Below, piece by piece: positions 19,172 to 25,808 of a stretch of DNA of 33,065 bases (within the stretch, counting starts at the first letter, position 1; every line of letters begins with the position of its first letter). This DNA comes from Prosthecobacter sp. (lineage in GTDB: Bacteria > Verrucomicrobiota > Verrucomicrobiia > Verrucomicrobiales > Verrucomicrobiaceae). Where the stretch lies: NCBI GenBank assembly GCA_030827515.1, contig JAUREI010000025.1, positions 1-33,065 of the forward strand, given 5' to 3'. The position numbers and the translations under genes were made by a program. The notes beneath the pieces are model-generated. The model worked only from the letters and a program-made list of their open reading frames with translations, had not been told where the DNA came from and did no database searches.

Positions 19172-19905
19172 GCGGTCGGCGAGCGGACCGCGGCGGGTTT
19201 GCGGCACATGAGGTTCCAGCCCATCGTGTTGAGGGGATCGCGGTCGAAGCGGTCGAGCCAGAGCAGGGGCAGTTTCAGCGCGAAGCCGAACAGGGCTTGG
19301 GCGGCGAGGCGCAGCGGCAGTTTCAGCGGCATTGGCAGGCTGGAGCGGCGGATCTCGCGCACGGTCCAGTTCAGTTCCATGGCGAGCAGGGCGAAGTGGC
19401 CGCCCTGAGGTTCGACCATCTCCCGATCAAGGCCGGCGGCGTCCATGAGCAGGCCGAGGCCGAGGTTGGTGAAGTTGAAGAAATTCCAGGGCAGGTTGTG
19501 CAGGGGCGAGGACTGCGGAGTGGTGAGGAAGAGCAGGCCGCCGGGCTTGAGCACGCGCGCCAGCTCCTGGCAGACCTTGCCGGGGTCCTTGACGTGTTCG
19601 AGCACCTGGGTGTTGAGGACGATGTCGTAGCTGCCGTCCTCGAAGGGCATGTTGGAGACGTCCGCTTCGAAGTCGACCCCGGGGCCGAAATTGAGGTCGC
19701 AGGTGTGCAGGGTGGCGCCGGTGGCGAGGATGGCCTCGCGCAGGTATTGCTCCGGCAGCTTGCCCGAGCCGGCGTCAAGCACCCGCATGCCGGGTTTCAT
19801 GCGCGGCAGCGCCTCGCGACGGATGAACTCATGCACGTACCAGCGCTCCACCTGCAGGCGTTCGTGGAGCTTCTTGGGCAGGAGGAGGGAGCCGAGGGAT
19901 TGCAT
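19168..19905 (-). CDS. Class I SAM-dependent methyltransferase
   Basis: This 245-residue protein has the class I motifs: motif I RVLDAGSG (41-48), an acidic residue after strand 2 (LHTCDLN), DVSNMPFEDGSYDIVLNTQVLEHV (motif II/III in the Methyltransf_11 style) and LKPGGLLFLTTP. It is followed by a C-terminal extension ending in WNLMCRKPAA that is not part of the core fold. The substrate is presumably a sugar or sugar-lipid of the locus, which is inference. The ATG at 19905 is preferred to an in-frame TTG one codon earlier. It is first of three tightly linked minus-strand genes and diverges from the ACP gene at 20151. Confidence 0.92.
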   Translation of the reverse strand: MQSLGSLLLPKKLHERLQVERWYVHEFIRREALPRMKPGMRVLDAGSGKLPEQYLREAILATGATLHTCDLNFGPGVDFEADVSNMPFEDGSYDIVLNTQVLEHVKDPGKVCQELARVLKPGGLLFLTTPQSSPLHNLPWNFFNFTNLGLGLLMDAAGLDREMVEPQGGHFALLAMELNWTVREIRRSSLPMPLKLPLRLAAQALFGFALKLPLLWLDRFDRDPLNTMGWNLMCRKPAAVRSPTA

Positions 19906-19959
19906 CAAGAAGATTTAAAGTGTGCGGACTCAAGAGTGAAGTCAACTCAATCGAAAGCA

Positions 19960-19975
19960 AAGGCTTTCAAGCCTT
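19960..19975. repeat. Short inverted repeat in the 19906-20150 intergenic region
   Basis: AAGGCTT and AAGCCTT form seven-base arms around a two-base centre; as RNA this would fold as a smaller 5-bp stem with a 6-nt loop. It lies in the 245-bp divergent region between the methyltransferase and ACP genes. Two TTGACA-like hexamers (near 20026 and 20113) occur on the plus strand but no matching -10 was found, so I call no promoter. Could be an operator; could be chance. Confidence 0.35.
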
Positions 19976-20150
19976 CATCAACGACCGGGTGGCATAGCCC
20001 TGCTGCCTTCAGGCAATTGCGAATGACTTGACAGGTGAGAGCCCCGAGAGGGCCCATCGGTTCAGTGGTTTGTCTCCGCGTCTGGGGCTTGCCTGGAAGT
20101 TGAATTTGGGATTGACAGCCAACGAGGCTCAGGGGAGACTTACATATCAT

Positions 20151-20387
20151 ATGGAAATTCAGGATTTGATCCGTCTGATTGCAGAGGAGTTGGGCGTTGA
20201 TGAAAGTTTGATCAAGCCTTCGGCAGAACTTGCCGGTCTTCCGAACTGGGACTCCATGTCCGTATTGGGTATGCTGGCGAGCATTGATGAGAAATTCGAT
20301 CTGCAGTTGGATGTTTCACGCCTGGCAACCTGCAAAAGTGTTGCTGATTTGATGGGGTTGGTCAATGAAGCGGGATCCGGTTCCTAG
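20151..20387 (+). CDS. Acyl carrier protein paired with KAS III (second ACP)
   Basis: This 78-residue ACP has the phosphopantetheine motif LPNWDSMSVLGMLASID, with Ser35 as the attachment site. Length and spacing are those of a free-standing type II ACP. WDS in place of the usual DSL is common in ACPs of sugar-modification and secondary-metabolite loci. The ATG at 20151 is chosen because upstream in-frame sequence has no ACP character; GGGGAG lies 13-14 nt upstream, too far for a standard ribosome site. The KAS III gene starts 12 nt after its stop, so they form a two-gene unit. Base composition is clearly more AT-rich than flanking genes on the left. Confidence 0.92.
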   Translation: MEIQDLIRLIAEELGVDESLIKPSAELAGLPNWDSMSVLGMLASIDEKFDLQLDVSRLATCKSVADLMGLVNEAGSGS

Positions 20388-20399
20388 TTTTTATCACTC

Positions 20400-21374
20400 A
20401 TGGCTGGAGCTTACATCAAAGCTGTCAGGGCGCATCTTCCGAGTGTGGAGGTTACGAATTCATATCTTGAAAGGAGATTTCCAGGTTTTACCGCAGATAA
20501 GATTCTGGCCAAGACTGGTATTGAGAAAAGATATGTTGCCGAAGAGGGGGAGTTTTCAACGGACTTGGCTCGCCGTGCATGTGAAAAGTTGTTTGAATCC
20601 TCCGCCATTGATCCTTCGAAAATTGATGCTTTGTTGGTCTGCACCCAAACGCCAGAGACACTGATTCCGACCACGGCCTGCAAGCTTCAAGACACGCTTG
20701 GCCTCCCGAGGGAAATTTTCGCCCTCGATTATAACCTGGGCTGTTCAGGTTATGTTTATGGGTTGTCACTCGCCAGTTCTTTGATCGCTTCAGGGCAGGC
20801 TAAACAGGTTTTGCTGGTTACTGCGGACACCTATTCAAAGATTATAGATCCGGAAGACCGCAGTGTGGTTTCCATCTTCGGTGATGCGGGTTCTGCGACG
20901 TGGATTGCAGGGGTTGAAGGAGATGCGGATGGCATCAGTGGCTTTGTTTTTGGCACGGACGGAAGTGGTGCTGACCATCTGGCTTGCGGATATGGCTTGA
21001 AGGGGAGGGGTGATTCACACGAATTGGCGCTGCGGATGAATGGACCAGAGATCTTCAATTTTACGCTCGGCGTTGTTCCCCGCAGTGTGAAGGAGTCTTT
21101 GTCGAAATTGGGGTTGGGTTTGGAAGATATCGATTTGTTTGTTCTTCATCAGGCGAATGCCTTCATGCTTGAACACTTGAGGAAAAAAATTGGAATTCCT
21201 GAGGAGAAGTTTCTCGTGGCAATGAGAAATACCGGCAATACGGTGTCAACGTCCATACCGATGGCCTTGAGAGAGGCTGAATTACAGGGCAAGCTTCGTT
21301 CCGGAATGAGGATTTTGCTCGCCGGTTTTGGCGTGGGGCTGTCTTGGGCAGCATGTGTGGTCAGATGGCTGTAA
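20400..21374 (+). CDS. 3-oxoacyl-ACP synthase III-like ketosynthase (KAS III)
   Basis: The 324-residue thiolase-fold protein has the full KAS III triad: Cys115 in NLGCSGYVYG, His250 in FVLHQANAFM and Asn280 in NTGNTVSTSIP, at spacings like those of FabH. FabH-type enzymes condense an acyl-CoA or acyl-ACP with malonyl-ACP; relatives in tetronate pathways couple glyceryl-ACP to an acyl chain, and others act as acyltransferases. Which applies here is unknown. The start at 20400 is the first ATG and gives a normal N-terminus (GAYIKAVRAHLP). It lies 12 nt after its ACP and converges with the GNAT-like gene, 9 bp between stops. Codon use is AT-richer than in the surrounding locus, suggesting a separate origin for the pair. 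Confidence 0.95.
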   Translation: MAGAYIKAVRAHLPSVEVTNSYLERRFPGFTADKILAKTGIEKRYVAEEGEFSTDLARRACEKLFESSAIDPSKIDALLVCTQTPETLIPTTACKLQDTLGLPREIFALDYNLGCSGYVYGLSLASSLIASGQAKQVLLVTADTYSKIIDPEDRSVVSIFGDAGSATWIAGVEGDADGISGFVFGTDGSGADHLACGYGLKGRGDSHELALRMNGPEIFNFTLGVVPRSVKESLSKLGLGLEDIDLFVLHQANAFMLEHLRKKIGIPEEKFLVAMRNTGNTVSTSIPMALREAELQGKLRSGMRILLAGFGVGLSWAACVVRWL

Positions 21375-21383
21375 TCCAAGCAA

Positions 21384-22514
21384 TCACAAGTGAATGGGGC
21401 CATCGCCATCTCCGCGGTTGATGTGGAAATCTTCCGTGGGTACTTTCATGGCGTCAAGTTTGTTTGAAAGCTTGGGGGATAGTGCCATCGCAAAGTTGGA
21501 AGGGCCGCGCAGGTAGCCGCTTTGTATCAGGGAATGTCTCCAGGATTGATGAAGTTGATTGGAGATGATCAGGTCTGGCCCCAACTGCCGTAGAAAGCGC
21601 GTGGCGGCTTGCACGACAAGCGGGCTGTGCTCAGGCTTTGATAGGCAGTCCACAATGGCCGCAACCTTCATCGATCCGAAGTATTTGTGATCACAGTGCT
21701 GGGTGCAAACGGCCAGAGCCCATCCAAGGACCGCATTGTCTTGTGTGACTTTCAGGCGAATCAGCCGGGGGTCGGATGAGGTATACCAACAGTTGAGTGT
21801 TTCCGAGGTGCGGCAACCGAGAAGGCCATAGTCTTCCTTGCAGTCATTCCATATCTGATCGGACCATTCGCCAAAATTGCCGACTTGTTCAGCCTGTGAC
21901 TGGGCGGCAAGATGCAGTTTGATGCTGGTAAGCGCATTCAGCAGTGATCCCAAGATTGACGCTAGGCCGGTTGTCACTGTCAGTTTCGCAAGGGATCCCA
22001 AAAGCCTCCTCCCCTTTAGGATGGAAATGTTTTGGAGGAAGGTGGGCAGATTGCAGACTTGGAAGTAGAAGGGCACCTCCAAAGTCCTCCATTTCATTTT
22101 TCGCAAAAGTTGAGGCAACTTTGCGCTCAAGCCCCCCATGCCAAGGGCAAACAGATTGGGGGACCGACGAACGCAGTCCTGAAGAAGCTGAATACCCAAG
22201 GGAGCATGCACGGGATCGATCAGCCCCTCAGATATCGGAAGTTTCAGGAAGTTGAGATCAAGCTTGCGACCGCGGCAAAAAAACGGCTGGAATTTGAGGA
22301 TGTAGCCGCCGCGCACCTTGCGCCCATCAAGTATTAAAAAATATTCCATCCAAATTTTTCCACCAGCCTTTTTCGGGAACTGGCGTGAATGGGGTGATTC
22401 TGAAAAATGGTATTCCGAATAACCCTTGGCTGCCATACGGCAGTTGAAATCATGGACGCTTGCCGATAGGTCGGGATGGTCCGCGAAAGCAACAATGCGG
22501 GGCGGTGTGGACAT
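21384..22514 (-). CDS. GNAT-like (FemAB/BioF2-type) acyltransferase, probable
   Basis: The 376-residue protein looks like the double-GNAT proteins found in polysaccharide loci. An N-terminal half contains KIWMEYFLILDGRKVRGGYILK and a middle segment with DPVHAPLGIQLLQDC; a C-terminal half contains LIRLKVTQDNAVLGWALAV, GSMKVAAIVDCL and then QAATRFLRQLGPDLIISNQLHQSWRH, the strand-helix order of a GNAT acyl-CoA-binding core. No strict Q/RxxGxG/A motif is evident, so catalysis is unproven. The likely role is acylation of an amino sugar. The ATG at 22514 overlaps the deacetylase stop by one base (TGATG), which fixes the start. The pair deacetylase then acyltransferase would suit removal and replacement of an N-acyl group. 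AT-richer than flanks. Confidence 0.7.
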   Translation of the reverse strand: MSTPPRIVAFADHPDLSASVHDFNCRMAAKGYSEYHFSESPHSRQFPKKAGGKIWMEYFLILDGRKVRGGYILKFQPFFCRGRKLDLNFLKLPISEGLIDPVHAPLGIQLLQDCVRRSPNLFALGMGGLSAKLPQLLRKMKWRTLEVPFYFQVCNLPTFLQNISILKGRRLLGSLAKLTVTTGLASILGSLLNALTSIKLHLAAQSQAEQVGNFGEWSDQIWNDCKEDYGLLGCRTSETLNCWYTSSDPRLIRLKVTQDNAVLGWALAVCTQHCDHKYFGSMKVAAIVDCLSKPEHSPLVVQAATRFLRQLGPDLIISNQLHQSWRHSLIQSGYLRGPSNFAMALSPKLSNKLDAMKVPTEDFHINRGDGDGPIHL

Positions 22515-23443
22515 CAGCGATGAAGAAGTCGGGTTGACTGATCCAGCAGCCACTTGAACTCCATGTTCAAAAGTTGTTTTTTTCCAATCTCCACGACACC
22601 ACCGTTTAAGGTTTTGAGGTGATCAAGCAGAGTTTCTGCTGGGACGAACCAGCCATTCATGCGGCCCAGGCGGCGGATCAATTCGACGAAGCGACAGTTC
22701 AGTGATTTCCCGTCGTAAAATCCTTTTCCGAAATGGGTGTACAAAATGCAAAGACCACCTTCCTCTGCGAGTTTGTCCAGGGATGACTCATGTAGGATTT
22801 CGTTGAATGAGCGGAGGTCGGCACCGTTGGATCCGGAGAACCAGGCATTCACCCATGGGCGGGTGGGGTCATGATAGGGCATCCATGGCGAAACGCGGAG
22901 GGTGTTGAGGGAGTCAAATGTAAAATTACGGACGTATTTGATATGCTGTTTACAAAGGTCACCCCAAAACCAAGGGCTGGATGGATCATGGCCGGAAAAT
23001 CTGTTTTTGCTTAAGAGCTTGTAGAGCGCACCCGTTGCGCTGCTGAAGCGGGCACTGCCCCAGTAAATGCTTTCCTCATTTGATGCGTGATTCGCCATCG
23101 TGGCGGGATAGCGCCCAAATTCCTGCCTGAATTTTTCAAGCAATCTTGCTGTTCTGTCCCTCTTGGATCCCTCCCAGGTTGCGTTATGCCAAGCGATCTC
23201 GAAACCTTCGTTTTGCAGGGTCTTGAGCCACTTCAAGTAGGGTTGATTGCTGCAGGTGACACCTGGAATGATGGGGGGGTGGTCCCCGTCCTCCATCCAT
23301 ACGGTTTTAGTGGTAAAAATGCCGGCATCCCGAAGGCAACCGTAGATGGCTTCACAGCCTTCCAAGGTCGCTCTGTCTGTGTCATCAAAGATTGTGAAGG
23401 CAAAGGCTTTGTTGTCTGGCCATGGTGAGGGTTGCGTTCGCAT
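22514..23443 (-). CDS. Polysaccharide deacetylase-like (NodB/CE4-type) protein
   Basis: This 309-residue protein begins with FAFTIFDDTD, the first NodB motif with an Asp pair at 20-21, and has later His-containing stretches EIAWHNATWEG (His86) and MANHASNEESIYWG (His119), plus CILYTHFGKGF near the C-terminus. These fit a metal-dependent deacetylase fold, though the classical H-x3-H spacing is not obvious, so activity could be altered. No signal peptide is seen, implying a cytoplasmic substrate such as a nucleotide- or lipid-linked N-acetyl sugar. The ATG at 23443 is chosen because upstream residues have no family character. It is followed by the GNAT-like gene with a one-base overlap. The 292-bp gap upstream holds no gene. 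Confidence 0.75.
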   Translation of the reverse strand: MRTQPSPWPDNKAFAFTIFDDTDRATLEGCEAIYGCLRDAGIFTTKTVWMEDGDHPPIIPGVTCSNQPYLKWLKTLQNEGFEIAWHNATWEGSKRDRTARLLEKFRQEFGRYPATMANHASNEESIYWGSARFSSATGALYKLLSKNRFSGHDPSSPWFWGDLCKQHIKYVRNFTFDSLNTLRVSPWMPYHDPTRPWVNAWFSGSNGADLRSFNEILHESSLDKLAEEGGLCILYTHFGKGFYDGKSLNCRFVELIRRLGRMNGWFVPAETLLDHLKTLNGGVVEIGKKQLLNMEFKWLLDQSTRLLHR

Positions 23444-23628
23444 GATTATGGTAGTGATCACGCTTCTTGGATGCACACCCTTTTATCGGAGACATATTGT
23501 CCCTTGGGTGTAATGACGAAGGCGCATGATGGTGGTGGCTGCGTTTGTGAGCGACGTTGTTTTGGGCGATCCTCTGACTTAATCAGGTTCTTTGAGTATC
23601 ACGGCTTTTGCACGGCTACGTTCAATGG

Positions 23629-23663
23629 TTGGGTCTTATTGAAACAAGAGTCAGAAGACCCAA
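23629..23663. repeat. Inverted repeat, 9-bp arms, possible terminator or operator
   Basis: TTGGGTCTT (23629-23637) and AAGACCCAA (23655-23663) are perfect 9-base inverted arms with a 17-base spacer. The repeat lies about 73 nt beyond the stop of the beta-helix acyltransferase gene in its direction of transcription and upstream of the deacetylase gene. It has no T-run, so a factor-independent terminator is not certain. The remaining 23444-23735 sequence contains no convincing gene or promoter. Confidence 0.45.
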
Positions 23664-23735
23664 TTGTCTTGTCCGTCAATCAGGGCGGTGAGTCGGGTGA
23701 TGTGTGAACGACGATGGCAGTCTGCTTGGTGGGCA

Positions 23736-24338
23736 TTAGCTGCTTGCCGTGACAGTTATTTCTGTTGTCGGCCAGGGGTTTTTGACAAGATCGTGGGAGC
23801 CTTGGGTGGAAAAGACACGTCCCGGCACGCCGAGAACCACGCCGTTTTCAGGCACGTCCTGCAGCACCACTGAGTTGGCTGAGATCAACGCGTGATTGCC
23901 GACCTTGACGCCGCCCAGCACCGCGCAGCCAGGCCCGAGAAAAACGCCGTCGCCCAGTTGGGGTGCTCCGCGGTTGGCGCCGCTGCCCACCCAGCCAAGG
24001 GTGACACCATGGGCAATGTTGCAGTTGCGGCCAAAAATCACCTCAGGATTGACCCAGATGCCGCCCCAGTGCTCGATCAGCAGGCCGTCGCCCACCTTGC
24101 AGGCGAGTGGGATGCGAATCCCCAATTTGCGACCGAGCCGGGCAAACCAGAACAGCAGCAGGGGATAAAGCGTCCACTTCAACGCAGGCCGGCCTCTGAA
24201 GGCCTGGCAGAGACGCAGCAGCGCCACGTAGCGATAGGTGGCGACCCAGAGGAAGGTGCTGAAGAAGGCACGCAACCCAGTTTTCGCGGCCACCCTGTAG
24301 AGGTCGGCGCAAAGACTCTGCAGTAGGGCGGGCCACAT
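23736..24338 (-). CDS. Left-handed beta-helix acyltransferase (serine acetyltransferase-like)
   Basis: The 200-residue protein has an N-terminal helical region and then hexapeptide repeats forming a left-handed beta-helix: KVGDGLLIEHWGGIWVNPE, FGRNCNIAHGVTLGWVGSG, then PQLGDGVFLGPGCAVLGGVKVGN. The His in NIAHGVTLG matches the catalytic position of CysE-type O-acetyltransferases. A capping QDVPENGVVLGVPGRV motif is typical of sugar and serine O-acetyltransferases. It probably acylates a hydroxyl of a sugar or precursor, using acyl-CoA or possibly acyl-ACP as donor. The ATG at 24338 lies 13 nt after the MaoC-SDR stop; an in-frame GTG at 24365 overlaps that gene and is less likely. It is last in the nine-gene minus-strand operon. 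Confidence 0.9.
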   Translation of the reverse strand: MWPALLQSLCADLYRVAAKTGLRAFFSTFLWVATYRYVALLRLCQAFRGRPALKWTLYPLLLFWFARLGRKLGIRIPLACKVGDGLLIEHWGGIWVNPEVIFGRNCNIAHGVTLGWVGSGANRGAPQLGDGVFLGPGCAVLGGVKVGNHALISANSVVLQDVPENGVVLGVPGRVFSTQGSHDLVKNPWPTTEITVTASS

Positions 24339-24351
24339 GTCGGCAGGGGGG

Positions 24352-25530
24352 TTAGACGGGGCCACCGGTCAGGGGCAGGTTTTGACCGTTGAGATAAGCC
24401 GCGCCATCGCCGGCCAAAAAGGCGATCAGCCCGGCTGAGTCCTCCGGCAGGGCCAGCCGGCGCAGGGGAACCCGTCGGGCTTCGACTTCCTTCAAACGTT
24501 GCGGCACATCGGCGGTGAGATCGGTCACGGTCATGCCGGGCGAAACCAGATTGACGGTGATCTGCTTGGGGCCCAGTTCAGCGGCCAGGCAGCGTGCCAG
24601 CCCCCAGAGCGCCTGTTTGGCGGTGACGTAGGCGCAGAGCTTGGGCGGTGGTTGGCCAAAGAGATAGGACGTGCCAAGGAAGATCATCCGGCCGAAGCCG
24701 CGCTCCGCCATGCCTGCCGCCGCCGCCTGGGCCATTTCCTGGGTGGCTTCGACCTGCATGCGCAGGCAGTCGCGCAACTCGGCCTGGGTGGTTTCCAGCA
24801 CGTCCTTGCCGGGCAGTGGCTGGGTGGCGGCATGCACCAGAATATCCAAACGGCCGAAGCGGTCTTCGACCTGCCTGACCAGCGCGGCGCCTGCACCGGT
24901 CGCCATCAAGTCCACGGCGATGCCGGCGGCCTGGATTCCATGCTCCGCCAGTTCCAGGCACAGGCGCTCGGCTTTTTCACGGTCAGACTTGTAGGCGACC
25001 GCGACATGGCAGCCGGCGGCAGCCAGCGCGCGGGCGGCCGCTGCGCCGATGCCGCGGGAAGCGCCGGTGACGAGGGCGACGCGCACGGCCTTTTGCTCCG
25101 ATGCCGCCGGTTGGGCGGCGATGCGGGTGGCGAGTTTCACCTTGGCCGTGCCCAGCATGAGTGTCTCGCCGCGGCCATTGCAGGCCTTCAGGTTCAGGGT
25201 CATCACCTCGGCCCCTGAGGAGTAGCTGGCGATCTCCGCCTCCACGCGGATGGTTTCGCCGACGAAGGCGGGCCGCAGCCATTCCATGCTCTGATTCATC
25301 CACACGGCCCCCGGGCCGGGCACTTTCATGCCAATCAATTTGGACACGACCGCCGACTGAATGGCGCCGTGGGCCACCGGATGCGCATAGCCGTAGGCAA
25401 GGGCCGCCTCTGAATCCAGATGCAGCGGATTGCGGTCGCCGGAGAAAGCGGCAAAGGCTTCGACCCATTCGGGGGTCAGCTGCACGTCCTCATGGAACTT
25501 CATTCCCGGCCGGAAGTTGGGTTCGTGCAT
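24352..25530 (-). CDS. MaoC-like dehydratase/hydratase fused to SDR ketoreductase
   Basis: The 392-residue protein joins two acyl-processing domains. Residues 1-140 are a MaoC hotdog domain with FSGDRNPLHLD (29-39), carrying the Asp32/His37 pair used by (R)-specific enoyl hydratases, and YGYAHPVAHG (47-56). Residues 148-392 are a FabG-like short-chain dehydrogenase: TGASRGIG (155-162), Ser288, Tyr301 and Lys305 (YVTAK), with NLVSPGMTVTDLT. Together they can reduce a 3-ketoacyl group and add or remove water at C2-C3, the two middle steps of a fatty-acid cycle. It lies 29 nt after an ACP and upstream of the beta-helix acyltransferase. I see no frameshift; the fusion looks genuine, joined by a short Ala/Gln-rich linker around 138-147. 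Confidence 0.93.
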   Translation of the reverse strand: MHEPNFRPGMKFHEDVQLTPEWVEAFAAFSGDRNPLHLDSEAALAYGYAHPVAHGAIQSAVVSKLIGMKVPGPGAVWMNQSMEWLRPAFVGETIRVEAEIASYSSGAEVMTLNLKACNGRGETLMLGTAKVKLATRIAAQPAASEQKAVRVALVTGASRGIGAAAARALAAAGCHVAVAYKSDREKAERLCLELAEHGIQAAGIAVDLMATGAGAALVRQVEDRFGRLDILVHAATQPLPGKDVLETTQAELRDCLRMQVEATQEMAQAAAAGMAERGFGRMIFLGTSYLFGQPPPKLCAYVTAKQALWGLARCLAAELGPKQITVNLVSPGMTVTDLTADVPQRLKEVEARRVPLRRLALPEDSAGLIAFLAGDGAAYLNGQNLPLTGGPV

Positions 25531-25559
25531 GGTCGGCAGGAAATCGAGGTGAAAGCGGC

Positions 25560-25808
25560 TCAGGCCTGGCCCAACTTTTCGTCGAGCATGAGGCGGATGA
25601 GCCGCAGTGAGGTCAGTTCCATGGTTTCCTCCGGCGAGAAGGCGACGCCAAAGGCCTCCTCCAGGGAAACGACCAGGTTCAAGTGGGTGACGGAATCCCA
25701 GGACGGCAGGGAATCCGGGCTGGAGTCGTCGCTGAGATCCATTTCGGCAACGCCCAACACGGCAGAAAGGGTTTGCCGCAGTTTGTCAGTGCGTTCTTGG
25801 GAATTCAT
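25560..25808 (-). CDS. Acyl carrier protein coupled to FkbH enzyme (third ACP)
   Basis: This 82-residue ACP has the attachment motif LPSWDSVTHLNLVVSLEEAFG, Ser39 being the phosphopantetheine site. Like the ACP at 20151 it uses WDS. The ATG at 25808 overlaps the FkbH-like stop as ATGA (25805-25808), so the two are translationally coupled; in characterised pathways the cognate ACP of an FkbH protein often sits next to it and receives the glyceryl unit. The MaoC-SDR fusion follows after 29 nt, suggesting that the loaded group is processed on this carrier. The C-terminus (LIRLMLDEKLGQA) completes the usual four-helix ACP. Confidence 0.95.
   Translation of the reverse strand: MNSQERTDKLRQTLSAVLGVAEMDLSDDSSPDSLPSWDSVTHLNLVVSLEEAFGVAFSPEETMELTSLRLIRLMLDEKLGQA

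Noticed and set aside
20026-20118. Two TTGACA hexamers upstream of the ACP-KAS III pair
   Set aside because: Neither has a -10-like hexamer at 15-19 bp, so a sigma-70 promoter cannot be supported from sequence.
23432-23707. 91-codon plus-strand frame in the 23444-23735 gap
   Set aside because: Its product has no signal, membrane segment or conserved motif, and it begins inside the deacetylase gene. I treat the gap as non-coding.
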